Below, in pieces: positions 53,628 to 64,000 of a DNA stretch of 64,000 bases; position 1 is the first letter of the stretch; every line of letters begins with the position of its first letter. The stretch spans positions 5,971,074 to 6,035,073 of the forward strand of contig JBJCIZ010000239.1 in assembly GCA_051294375.1 (NCBI GenBank), read 5' to 3'. Under the pieces are notes generated by a model, which was not told the DNA's origin, did no database searches, and worked only from the letters and a program-made list of their open reading frames with translations. This DNA is from Paraspadella gotoi. Its lineage: Eukaryota; Chaetognatha. The translations under genes were made by a program, and so were the position numbers.

Positions 53628-56600
53628 CTGTGAGAGAGAAGGCAGGTGGGAAAGGGGGGTGCGAGGAGGGGGAAGGGGGTAGGTTAAGTTTAAGTAGGGG
53701 TAGCCCCACTAAATTTAGAGTCAAAACTTTAGAATGATTACATGCTCAAACGAAAATTTCTACATTTTTAAGTATACTTTCAATGACCAAAAACATTTGC
53801 TTATATTGGTCTAAAACCTAAATAATTATTTTTTAATATTTATTAGAGATGAGCATCGTTTGAAGTCCATCAAATTCTTCCTCTATTTATTCTACTTCAA
53901 ACTGCATAGTCACGGCCCAAAAAAATTATATCAATATGGAGATTTCGACAAGCCTTGGGTCTTGGGAAACAATGGAGGTAGAGCCGCATCAAATTCCCAA
54001 TTTAATCATGCCCAAAAATGGTATTTAATAGGACTGTCAGTCGTTTTTTCCCGTATTCAAGAAAAACTCCTGGCTTCTTGAGTAAAAGAATAGCCAAATC
54101 ATACATATTAGTACAGGTTTCCGATAACCCTTATGTCTTCTCTACATGATGAAAAAAAGCAAAATTTTTTAAATCTTGCAATCTTAATGCTTGATAAAGC
54201 AATTAATATAAACTGGTTTTTTAGGTGAAAACTGCATTCTAGCTTCATTTTTTCACATTTTGAACACAATTGACAGAAACTGTATTGATTTACTATTCAA
54301 ATCAGTAGAGCCGCGGGCTTAATTCAAAAGCGTTTTCTCCAATATAATGCAAAATTAAAGGAAAAGTCCACATAAAAACTCTATTAAAAACACAAACATC
54401 GTCGCACAGTCGCTACTTGTGAAGTCCCAAAGCAGAATAACAACTCACAGATTTTAAATTTTTTCTTTTATATTATTATGAAATTTGCAAAATTACTTGT
54501 CTTCCAACTATTTCTTTCATTTCTCTATTTTATTATTATCTAAATATTCTTATTGAACGGATCTTGTATTTACATCTATAACTATTTCATTCATACACAC
54601 ATCATATTGCTATTCCCTTTTTATAACAATGTTTTATTTATCTCAATCAATACCATGGGCAAGGCGGGACACGTCCAGTTGTTGTCCTTATGCGAAATCC
54701 AGCCGAAAGGGTAGCATCTATTATCAACACAATGGTTAGATTACTATCTCGTCCTAGTTTCTAATAATATCACACATCATTCTGTTAGAAAGTCATTAAT
54801 GAAAAATCATAATTATTCTAAAAGGCTTGAACGAAAGGACGGTGGCGAATGGATTAATTTTTTGAGGGACCAACGTTATATATGATTTTTTTTATGCCAA
54901 TAGATAAGACTACCATTGTAGAATTGTTATGTTTCTGCATAAGGGATACATACTGGGGAAAGCGTACTATAGGGGCACCTTTATGTCCATGAATATAATT
55001 TTAAAATACGTTAATGAAAATTTTATTTTTTTCTTTTATTCCTATTTTTAATATTTCTTTTATTGAATTTTTTTATCTTTTATGTTTATTACAATTGGGA
55101 AGGTCATTCAGTGGAACCTATACCCTCATAGGATTTCGGCTCTTTTAATCCCAAAATAATCCAGGTATTAGGCGAGGCCATCACCAAATGGTGCATCCTT
55201 CCATTGGTTGCTTTATCTTATATTTTAAAGGTATATCCCTTTGAATGTTATCTGAACAGCAGGACCAAAGCCCTGGCATCACAGCATTTATTAATTTTAG
55301 AGAAATTTTTATTTAAGGTTTTGTAATTAATTTGTAATTTGTAATAAATAAAATAAGTTAAATAATTAGCTTTAATAATAAGTTATAATTTTAAGGGTAT
55401 GTTAATGTAAAGTTAACAATAAGTTAATTGGTAAAGGTTAAAAAATAAATTAAATAGGGAGAGTTAAATTTAAGGTTATAAATTAAAATAAGTTATATTA
55501 AATACATATGTTGATGGTTATTATATATTAATTATTAACTTAGTGGTTTATTTTTGTTATTTTTTCTTGTAATTTTTATTAGGAACTATCATGTAATAAT
55601 CCTTTTTTAAAATAGATTTAACAACTCAGTAACATTATATTATTTATTAGCCCTTCCTTTATAATTTATTTTGAAAAATTTAATTTCCCATTTTCTTAAG
55701 TCCTTAAATATATATACTATAATTATATTATATATAAAATATTTATATAAATATAATTATTAGTTTTTAAAAATAAATTTTTTTATTTAATCTGGAAAGG
55801 TAGTACTATATATTATATATATATTATATAAAAAATATATTTTACAATAAAATTAAACTAATTTTTTAAACTGCGAGTTTTTTTATCATGATATAATTAA
55901 AAATATAAGATTTAAAATAAAATTTTAATTTAATAAAATATAATAATTATATAAATATAATAAATTTTAAAAAATTTAATTTTTTAATTTTAATAATAAT
56001 AATAATAATAATAAAATAATAATAATAAATAAAAAAAAATATTTTTATTTTTTAATTTTATTTTTTTTAATTATAATTATTATTTTATTTTTTTAATTAT
56101 ATTATTATTATTATTTTATTATTATTATATAATCTGATAATAATATATATTTATTATAAAATAATTTTATATTTATTTATTTAAAATTATAAAAAATTAT
56201 ATTTTAATTTTTTAATTTCAAATAAATTTTTAAAAAATTATTTTTATATTTTCATTATAATAAAAATTTATTTTTAACTGAAAGGGATTTTTCTGAAAAA
56301 TTCAGGCCCAGGATCTCACTGTGCGCCGGTTCTAAAGCTTAGTACTACGCATAGTACTAATCTTTGTTGGATCAAAACGAGCTCGATTTTAAAGGAAAGT
56401 TGATCGGTTTGAAGAGCGATTTTTGCGATTGCTTTTTGGCGATTACTTTTGAAACGGATTGTCGGATTATATGAAATTATGCATGTAGATAATGTTTGCA
56501 ATTGTCTATCGAACGCTACCAAATTTGAATAAAAACAACTGAGTTGTTTAGAAACGATGCTCATCCCCATATTTATTTATAGATAGGAAAGGTCAAAAAA

Positions 56601-57854
56601 ATTTTTTTTAGAATTTAAAATTTTTAAGACCCGATTCAGATAGCTCATAAAAAGTTGTCTGCACAAAGTATAATTTTTTACAAATATTTTCATGATAAGT
56701 GAGTCAAAAATAAAAATAACCGTAAAAAATCATCATCATCATCATCTTTCGATGATTTTATCATTTTTTTTTTTATATTTTCACTTAGAAAACATAGGAA
56801 TTTTTAAAAGCTGTAATTATATTTCTTGTTAAACTTGTTATGCTCTATCAGAATCCATCAAACATTTTTAAGATTTAAAAAAAAATTATAATGCGAGTAT
56901 TATTTAATGTATTAATCAAGCTTTTTTTTGTCCCAATTTTGGCTAAAATTTGGACGAAAGAAAGTTTTTTCATTAAGTTTAAAAAATTTAGTAAAGGGTT
57001 AAGGACTAGAGTTGAGAGTTATGTTCGGGGTTAGGGTTAGGAATTAGTTCAGGGTTAAGGATTAATGGATTAAAGGGTTAAAGTCGAATATTTGGTAAAA
57101 ATATTAAGGTTACGTGTGATTGAAAACAATTAAAAATAGGTAAAGTGGACAAAAAGGTTAGGGGAAAATAAGCAAAAAATTTGGTTGATGAAACAGATGT
57201 ACTCATAAAAGGAAAATTGGAATATAAATTAGGTTGTGAAAGCTGTTAAAGCTGTAAAAGCTGTAAAAGCTGTAAAACGTGACACTGACACATCCGCCCG
57301 TGACATGGCCAACGGCGTGAGAGTATAACCGGATAACCGTATTTCGGCCCCATTGCTGTGTCCAGTCAGGTCTCAGGAGCCATTGTCCAAAAGTTAGGGC
57401 AAAGTTATTCGTCTCGACACAATGTTCTCTCTTTTCTCTCAAACCTGTGATAAGGGTGATGGCACGGCAGGGCAAAGGTGACCGGCTGCCGCTCCCGAAA
57501 ATCCTCCATGCAAATCGGGCAGTGAGATTCTTTGAGTCCCCGGATGTCGCCGCGTCGAAGGAGCAAAGAAGGGAGGCGTGAGAATTCACTGCGGCGGCCG
57601 GAATTCACGGGGGGGGAGGGGGTGTGGTGTTTCGATCACGAGAAATTGGGAACGAACTCGGCGGCGATTGCGACGTTGTTGGAATTTGTTTTCGTCAGGA
57701 GGAAAATCATTTTATTCGAAATGATTTATAACGCCAAATATCATTAAAATAGTTGCTTTTATATTGCTTCCGGATTAATCAATATGTATCTATCGATGTA
57801 TGTTTCTTTCTATCTTTTTATCCGTCTATCAATATATTTATCTGTATGTCTATG

Positions 57855-57922
<68 letters not shown>

Positions 57923-58242
57923 AATATGTTGATCTATCTATTTATCTGTTTTTCCATTCATCTATATATTTTACGGTTTTTCCATTAATCTATGTATCTA
58001 TTTATCTATCTATCTTTGGACCATTGATACTATCTATCCATCGAGATATCTATTCTTTACGCTAATACATTCGCCCCTTTTCTGTAAATCCTCCCCTTCT
58101 TTTGCTTCCACCCCTAAGCTCCCCCCCCCCAGATTCTCAAACCTCGCCGTGATTCCCTTCGCTTGGTGGCGCGCGTGACGAAAGTAGGCGCGACGCCGCT
58201 CTGCGATCCTGGCGCTGCGACGCTGAGCAGCCCGACGCGATC
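53508..58242 (-). CDS. RING-finger protein gene A (three exons seen, minus strand)
   Basis: Exons in transcript order: 58143-58242 (100 nt), 57445-57588 (144 nt) and 53508-53627. The RING reads CPICMEDFRERQ, LPCHHPYH, SPCL (one frame) then QRWLRLPTSPMCRQC (frame shifted by one), consistent with a C3H2C3 zinc-binding E3 ligase domain interrupted by one missing base. The tail NAARIARAARAAKKN is Ala/Arg-rich. Exon 1 is a basic helix (AERRRAYFRHARHQAK) aligned without gaps to gene B. The 3.8-kb last intron holds an M-family transposon. The start lies upstream, perhaps in 60700-60900. Confidence 0.7.
53845..56568 (+). mobile_element. M element 2: MULE-like transposon, 2724 bp, 9-bp target duplication, with nested retroelement DNA
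   Basis: Ends AGAGATGAGCATCGTT and AACGATGCTCATCCCC, identical to element 1. The perfect target duplication ATATTTATT lies at 53836-53844 and 56569-56577. Left and right arms match 13576-15042. Between about 54470 and 55720 it carries extra sequence matching the reverse complement of the 36.3-39.0 kb region, then resumes the AT-rich core. It lies in the last intron of RING gene A. Confidence 0.8.
54470..55720 (-). mobile_element. Nested fragment of the Penelope-type cluster
   Basis: GTTAGAAAGTCATTAATGAA, TATAGGGGCACCTTTATG and CACCAAATGGTGCATCC correspond in reverse to 36340-36560 and 38860-38960. It is more diverged than the other copies. No intact ORF. Confidence 0.6.
56985..57150 (+). repeat. 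Telomere-like stretch
   Basis: GGGGTTAGGGTTAGGAATTA and GGGTTAAGGATTAATGGATT. Probably a decayed T-family core; no ends are recognised. Confidence 0.4.
57445..57588 (-). CDS. RING gene A exon 2
   Basis: Acceptor GGCCGCCGCAG|, donor CACAG|GTTTGA. It reads EFSRLPSLLLRRGDIRGLK then ESHCPICMEDFRERQPVT and LPCHHPYH. It is 144 nt and gap-free against gene B exon 2. Confidence 0.75.
57845..57925. repeat. (TATC)n microsatellite
   Basis: About 18 pure units within a wider TATC-rich zone (57780-58050), in intron 1 of RING gene A. Confidence 0.97.
58143..58242 (-). CDS. RING gene A exon 1 (basic helix)
   Basis: Acceptor TTCTCCGCCAG|, donor GCGAG|GTTTGA, exactly 100 nt. It reads SRRAAQRRSARIAERRRAYF then RHARHQAKGITA. 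It aligns residue for residue with gene B exon 1. Confidence 0.65.
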
Positions 58243-58589
58243 CTGGCGGAGAAAAATTTATATCTTTTGCTCTTTTGTTGTTTTTTTTCTGTTTTTTTTT
58301 GTTTGGTTGTTTTTTGTTTTTGTTTTTCTTTAGTTATACAATTTGTTAAAAATGCGATATAAATTTGTTTATGCATTTAATTAAAATTGGTTAGTTTTGA
58401 CATTTTTTATTCGTTTTCTTCGCTTATTATTTATAATTTTGATTAAACTAAATTTTTATTTATCATATTAATTTTTATTTCTTTGTTTTATTTCGTCGTA
58501 AAGAGAGATAATAACAAAATGACAACCAGTCTCGCCTCCTGTTATCGACGGGAGGAAAGAAAAAAAAAACAAAAAACAAAACAAAACAA

Positions 58590-58815
58590 AACAAAAGAAT
58601 ATCGATCTGAAGTTTCGCATCTAAAGATCTGCAGTTGACGTCTGAAGATCTAAAGATTTGGAGTTTTGCAGATAATGTACTGAAGTTAACATTTTAATAT
58701 CTAAATATCTTAAATTAAACATATGATGATCTAAAGAACTGAAGTTGACATCTGAAGATCTTTATTCCCACAGATGAGATGTGAAGGTCTTTAGATCTGA
58801 AGACTCCTAGTTTAA
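58590..58815 (+). repeat. ATCTGAAGATCT-type degenerate minisatellite
   Basis: Ten- to 20-bp units around GATCTAAAGATCTG and ACATCTGAAGATC, partly palindromic. Confidence 0.65.
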
Positions 58816-58979
58816 CATCTTTAATTAATAGAAAATTTCCTCGATCTAATGTAACTTATTTTATTTTAGACCTATAAAATGTTGAATTTAAATATGTACA
58901 TATTAAGCTTAATGAATTAACAGTGTTGTCTTCTGAAAATGGAGGGATCATCTTTACCACACAATGTTAATATACGTTC

Positions 58980-59055
58980 TAATCTGGATTTCTTATGAGA
59001 CATTTCACACCGTTCTCGTTAGAAAGTCATTTATAGATAAATCGAAATATCTAAT
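58980..59055 (-). repeat. Fragment related to the retroelement cluster
   Basis: GACATTTCACACCGTTCTCG then TTAGAAAGTCATTTATAGAT resembles the 36530-36580 segment in reverse complement. Confidence 0.35.
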
Positions 59056-59152
59056 TTACTTTCTTTTCGTTCCTTGTTTTTTTGGCCTCTTCCACACCCC
59101 TTAAATAACCCCCCTTCACCATCTCTCCTTCCACCCCCTCCTTCTCTCCTGC

Positions 59153-59325
59153 CTTATTTTCCGAGAACGCCCCATTTTATCTTGTATTCGGAATTAGATA
59201 AAATAATGTTGGGAATTAGATTTAAAAATTGTGGTTAAAGACTTGGTTAGGGTTTACGGTTAAATATTTTGGTTAGGAATTAGGACAAAATAAAACAGAA
59301 ATGGGGCACTATCGGAAAAGAGAGT
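59153..59325 (+). mobile_element. T-family MITE, compact copy (~173 bp)
   Basis: Start GCCTTATTTTCCGAGAACGC then CCCATTTTATC; core GGTTAGGGTTTACGG; end AGAAATGGGGCACTATCGGA then AAAGAGAGTC. TTCTCTCC on the left and TATTCTCC on the right may be a decayed 8-bp target duplication. It is the shortest full copy. Confidence 0.6.
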
Positions 59326-59439
59326 CTATTCTCCTCCCAATATCCGACATACCTCGAGTGAGGGGCCGACCCGTGGGAAAGTAGTTCCGCTTGGGCGTCT
59401 TTCTCAAGTTCATTTTCGGCATCGCGACGAAAGAGGGCG

Positions 59440-59602
<163 letters not shown>

Positions 59603-60507
59603 AGAAAAAAAAAAGAAGTTTAAAATCGAAGTTTCGGATTGTTAATTATTAATTTGTTTTTCTTTTTAATTTGGCTAAACGAGATTTTTACTTGTGGATT
59701 TTAAAAACGTTGTTGTCGTCGGGGAGAATCGAGAAATTAATTTTGGGGAGCGAGAGAGGGAAAAGAGGGAGAGAATGGAGGGAGAGAAGAAGGAGAGGGA
59801 GAGAATGGAGGGAGAGAGGGAGAGGGATGAAGGAATCTGAGGATTCATATGGAAAGAGAGATTTGATTTTGGATTTTTGATTTATTATTCTCAAAATGTG
59901 AAAATTTAACACAGTAACAATGCAATTGTTAATGAGCTGTACATATATATGTATGTACACATTATTTAAAGAAAAGTAAATAAATTAGCAAAAAAATTTA
60001 CAAAGGGGACTAACTATATACATAGTTACATATATACATAGAGAGAGAAAGAGAAATGTGAAGTAGGAGAGAGATTTCAGAGAGAGATGGTAAAATTCTG
60101 TAAATAAATAAATAAAGTAGAGATGGAAATTCTGTCTTGAAAAGTGATCGATACTAAGAATATTGTGCTCTAAGGTTTTTTTTTTTTTTTTATTCTTTCT
60201 TGTTTTTATTTCTGTTTTAGGTTGGTTTTTTTTATTTTTTTATTTTTTTGTGCACTTAAGAGCAAGGAAAAGTCGTCATTTTGATGAATGATATTGTATT
60301 AGTGAATTCCGCTCAAAAGTGTCGCTATAATTTACGTTTATTGGAAATACCTACTTAATCAGAAAATTGTAATATATTATGTATATATTGATTTTTCTCT
60401 CTATTGACTGTGAACAAATTTAACTTTAAACTCATAAGGACTTTTATTCGTATCTGCAAGAAATTTATGCGTCTTTCTTTCAATTTTTAAAAATGTTTGA
60501 ATGCTGG

Positions 60508-60508
<1 letters not shown>

Positions 60509-60566
<58 letters not shown>

Positions 60567-60600
60567 CTCTCTCTCTCTCTCTTCTCTCTCTCCCCCCTCA
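60509..60600. repeat. (CT)n microsatellite
   Basis: Pure and TTCTC-interrupted CT runs. Confidence 0.95.
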
Positions 60601-60699
60601 CCCCCGTTTTCGGTTTGCTAACTCCCTCTCTCTCTCTCCATCCTGCCATTCTTCCAGCACGCCCCCTTTTTTTTGTCCTCTCCCATCTCTCTCTCTCTC

Positions 60700-60900
60700 T
60701 TTCTCCATCGAGCGATGATCGGTTTCGCAGCGCCCTCTCCGGAAAATGACGAGCTCCTCCTCCATTTCCTCCTCCGCTTTCGCCGCCTCAGCCGCCCTCC
60801 GCCGCTTCGCAGCCGCCTTCCCCTTCCTCCTCCTCTTGCCCCGCCAGCGTCTGCGGCTCCGCTCTGCGTTGAAGGCTTCCGCGTCGGCGCTGAGCCTGAC
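60700..60900 (-). CDS. Candidate Lys/Arg/Glu-rich exon, possible 5' part of RING gene A
   Basis: A 67-codon minus-strand frame: LSADAEAFNAERSRRRWRGK, a KRRR/AAEAAKAEEEMEEE helix and VIFRRGRCETDHRSMEK. It is GC-rich and helical like RING gene A exon 1. The plus strand is also open (Leu/Pro/Ala-rich), splice sites were not resolved, and the link to gene A is inference. Confidence 0.35.
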
Positions 60901-60994
60901 TCTGCTGCTTTACGTCGTCTTCGTCGTCGTCGTCGACGTCGTCGTCGTTCGTTTGGAAGCGGAAAGAATGAGGACGAGAAGAAGTGGTAAGGAA

Positions 60995-61622
60995 AGGGTT
61001 GGGGTCATGATATAACGGGTTGGGGTCATGATATAAAGAGTTGGGCGTCATGAATATAAGGGTTGGCTGGCATGATACTAAAGAAGTTGGGGTCAGAAAA
61101 TTGATGATTAAGGGTGTGCAGATATTAGGTTGGGGCCATTGAATATAAATGATGGGGTCATTGATATAAAGGGTCGGGACATGAATTAAAAGGTTGGAGG
61201 TCATGATATTAAGGGTTGCGGGTCATGAATATAAGGGTTGGGGTCATGACTATAAAGGCTTGGTGGTCATGATATAAAGGGTTGGCGTCATGATATAAAG
61301 GGTTGGGGTCATGGATATAAAGGGTTGTGGACATGATATAAAGGCGGTTGGGTCATGATATTAAGGGTTGGGGTCATGATATAAAAGGTTGGGGTCATGA
61401 TATAAAGGGTTGGGGTCATGATCATAACGGGTTGGGGTCAATGACTTATAAAGGGTTGGGGTCATGATATAAATGGGTTTGGGATGATTATAAAGTGTTC
61501 GGGGTCATGATATAAAGGGTTGGGGTCATGATATAAAGGGTTGTGGACATGATATAAAGGGTTGGGGTCATGATATAAAGGGTTGGGGTCATGATATAAA
61601 AGGTTGGCGTCATGATATAATC
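60995..61622 (+). repeat. G-rich minisatellite, ~21-bp unit, about 28 copies
   Basis: Unit GGTTGGGGTCATGATATAA plus AG, with length variants. Three units of the same satellite occur at 4608-4665. The plus strand has GGGTTGGGG twice per ~40 bp and could form G-quadruplexes. Confidence 0.95.
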
Positions 61623-62390
61623 TCAACCCTAATACAGACCTGTGCCAAAAAAAAGGAGACCCAAAAACATTAAGAAAATAAATCAAGTTAAATTCCTTTA
61701 AAATTAAAGATATTATAAGTGAATAATATTCATTGAAAAATGAACTATTTAGTGTAAATTTGGCTAATAAGCAGAAGAGCAGAAGAAAATTGATGTATTT
61801 TTATCCTCTTGTGTTTGAGGTACTGTAGCTCTGGAATAACTGGACCTTTTCCTCTCCTTTCTTACACTTCCTTTCTCCATTTCTTTACCTTTCTACTCCT
61901 TTCTCTTCTTCTCCTTTCCTTTCTTCTCCTTTCATCTCCTTCCTCTGTTTTCTTTAACTTCCTTTTAATCTTTATTCCATCTTTCCCTTTCCTTTCCTTT
62001 CCTTTCCTTTCCTTTTACATCCATCTTTTTTCCTTTCCTCCCTTCCTCCCTTCTCTGGAGTCCGGCACAAATCGGTTCCGACGGCGAACAAAGGAATCGA
62101 GAAATAAATTGGATTCGATTGCGGAGGTGGACGTCTTTTGTTTCTTCCATGTCGTGAATCGAGAGCGAGACTCGCGGGAGAAGAACTCGCGCTCCTAGCG
62201 ACATCTTTGGAGAATTTTTTTTTTTTCAATAAAGAATAAATGATCATTCCAAGCGGATTTTGTTTGTTTGTTTGCGTCATTTACTATAATTCAACTTTAA
62301 CAAGTGTTATAGCATTTTATTAGTTTCCAAATTATAATTTTGGATAGTATTATTCCCATCTAAATCAAGACGATGATAACAGTGAAGCTT
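61590..62390. repeat. Segmental duplication, copy 2 (partner 4602-5490)
   Basis: Colinear from the satellite end through CAAAAACATTAAGAAAATAA, the CTTCC-rich tract, GGTTCCGACGGCGAACAAAG and AATAAA (62228-62233) to GACGATGATAACAGTGAAG. It lacks the flanking 210-bp repeats of copy 1. Confidence 0.85.
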
Positions 62391-62393
62391 GAA

Positions 62394-62695
62394 AGAAAGA
62401 ATTACTGGCCTCATTTTTCCAAAGCGCCCCATTTCATCTAAATTTGATATTAAGTCATTTTTTAAAGGTATGGGTAATGGATTGGGTTATGAATTAGTTT
62501 AAGGATAAAGGTTAGGGATTAGGTAAGTGATTAGAGATAGGGTTAAGGTCAGGGTCAAAGATTATGTAAGACGAAGAGTTAAGGATTAAGATTTAAGGTT
62601 AAAAAAACAAATTAGGCTTAAATATAAAGGTCAAAATTAAATTTAGGGATAGAGAAACCGAATTGTGGCGGTTTGGGCAAAGAGAGCCGAGTGAC
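62394..62695 (+). mobile_element. T-family MITE
   Basis: Start GGCCTCATTTTTCCAAAGCG then CCCCATTTCATC; core GGTTAGGGATTAGG and variants; end TTGTGGCGGTTTGGGCAAAG then AGAGCC. It directly follows the end of the duplicated segment. Confidence 0.6.
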
Positions 62696-62727
62696 GATGA
62701 CTGATAGTATCAGATAGTATAGAGAGA

Positions 62728-62750
62728 ATAGATAGATAGATAGATAGATT
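62728..62750. repeat. (TAGA)n microsatellite
   Basis: AGATAGATAGATAGATAGAT run. Confidence 0.95.
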
Positions 62751-62989
62751 TCTATATTTCTTTCTTTATTTCTTTCATTCTTTTTTTTTTTTTCCTTATT
62801 CTTCCTTCTTTTCTGCTCCTTCATTTATCTCTTTTTCCTTTTCCTTCTTTCCTTCCTTTCTTCTCGCTTTAACAATATCTCTTACTTGGCAACGAGCGAG
62901 GAATTCCCAAAGCCAAGAAAGAGAAAAATAAAGAAGAAATGTATGATGTAATGATTGGAAAGAGTACTTCTCTTTTGCCAGCGATCGCC

Positions 62990-64000
62990 TAACGGACTGC
63001 CGCCCTCCCTTTTTTTCCCTTCTGTAACTCCGACTACATTTCTTATCCGCTTTTCCTGTTTCCTTTTTCCTCCTTTTCAACTTCCGCCACATTTGTTTTC
63101 CCTTTTTCCTTTTTTCCTTTCCTTTTTTTCATTTTTCTTAACTCCGCCACAATTTTGTTTTCCTTTTTCTTCCTGTTCCCTTCTTTTTTTCCTTTTTCAA
63201 CTCTGGGCCACATTTGTTTTTCCTTTTCCTTTTCCTTTCCTTTTTGCCTCTTTTCAAACTCTGCGCACTTTGTTTTCCCGCTTTTTCCTTTTCTTTCCTG
63301 TTTTTTCCTTTTTCAACTCCGCTCAATACAGTTATTCTTGGTTTTCCTTTTTCCTTTTCCTTTCCTTTTTCCTTTCAATCTGAAGGTACTCAAACTCTGG
63401 CCACATTTGTTTTCTACTTTTGATAGTATATTGATTAGTATAGATATGACTCACGTATTCTCCTTTGAGATTAGATTACGCCTTTCTTGTTTTTCCTACT
63501 CCATTTTATTTTTTTCGCTTTTTCAACCTCTGCCACATTTGTTTTCCGCCTTTTTTTCCTTTTCCTTTCTTTTCTTTTTCAACTCCGCTAACATTTGTTT
63601 TCCTTTTTCGCTTTTTTCCCTTTTTTTCTCCTCTTTCCAACCTCGCTACAAATTTGTCCCTTTTTTTTTTTTTTTTTTTTTTTTTCCTTTTTTCCTTTTT
63701 TCTTTTTCTTTTTTCTCTTTCACAAAAAACACTCCGCTATACATTTGTTTTTTCCTTTTTCTTTTTCTTCTTTTTTTCCTTTTTATCTCTCCACTACAAT
63801 TTGTTTCCCTTATTTTTTTTTTCCTTTCCTTTTTGCCCTTTTTTTTCCCTTTTCCATCAACGTTCCGCTGACATTTCGTTTTCCCTCTTTCCTTTTTCAA
63901 CTCCGGCCACATTTCTATATTCTTTTCCTTTCTTCTTTTCTTTTTCTCCTTTTTTTCCTTTTCCTTCTCAAGCTCCGCCTGCATTCCTTTCTTCTTCTGC
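62990..64000 (+). repeat. Pyrimidine-rich minisatellite to the window end
   Basis: A degenerate unit of roughly 60-110 bp, core CAACTCCGCCACATTTGTTT then TCC and TTTTTCC runs, repeated about a dozen times. Long frames (up to 238 codons, Phe/Ser/Leu) follow from composition and are not called genes. Confidence 0.85.

Noticed and set aside
57203-57589. 128-codon minus-strand frame overlapping RING gene A exon 2
   Set aside because: It is the shifted frame of the RING exon. The zinc-ligand pattern and splice phases support the other frame.
63155-63871. Longest frame in the window (238 codons, plus strand)
   Set aside because: Pyrimidine-rich minisatellite; the product is Phe/Ser/Leu and overlapping frames in the same strand are also open.

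Overview
This is a 64-kb piece of a nuclear eukaryotic genome, most likely from an invertebrate animal or a close unicellular relative. The evidence is GT-AG introns, AATAAA poly(A) signals, F-box/LRR and RING-finger genes, Penelope-type retroelement relics carrying hammerhead-ribozyme cores, and MULE- and hAT-like non-autonomous transposons. No bacterial-style operon, rRNA gene, convincing free-standing tRNA gene or CRISPR array is visible. The assembly looks noisy: near-identical copies differ by many 1-nt indels, and there are five runs of N (10, 25, 236, 25 and 25 nt). Frameshifts in genes may therefore be assembly errors. Species and lineage cannot be fixed from this window.

Layout. 0-3 kb: repeats, including a 640-bp GAC/GAT tract. 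3.1-4.4 kb: small plus-strand gene with three phase-consistent exons, then a poly(A) signal. 4.4-5.7 kb: segment shared with 61.6-62.4 kb, flanked here by 210-bp direct repeats. 8.9-10.9 and 12.4-15.5 kb: segmental duplication; only the second copy carries a 1.47-kb MULE-like insertion. 15.3-16.2 kb: acidic minus-strand ORFs and a tandemly duplicated F-box exon. 16.8-20.5 kb: multi-exon LRR gene, the best gene in the window. 21.4-22.9 kb: further short exons. 23-34 kb: repeats, microsatellites and nested MITEs. 34.8-40.7 kb: Penelope-type relics with hammerhead cores and a 1.65-kb direct duplication. 41-43 kb: GC-rich patch with small ORFs. 44.6-46.2 kb: 1.66-kb hAT-like element with long inverted repeats. 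47.9-48.7 kb: three adjacent minisatellites. 49.8-60.9 kb: two head-to-tail RING-finger paralogues on the minus strand with identical exon lengths, one holding a 2.7-kb MULE-like insertion in an intron. 61-64 kb: a G-rich minisatellite, a duplicated segment and a pyrimidine-rich minisatellite.

The recognisable genes (one F-box/LRR gene, two RING genes) are compatible with ubiquitin-ligase functions, but no evidence links them. Most of the remaining sequence is GA/CT microsatellites, GAC/GTC triplet tracts and four dispersed non-autonomous repeat families, named here T (telomere-like core), M (9-bp target duplication), R3 and R4.
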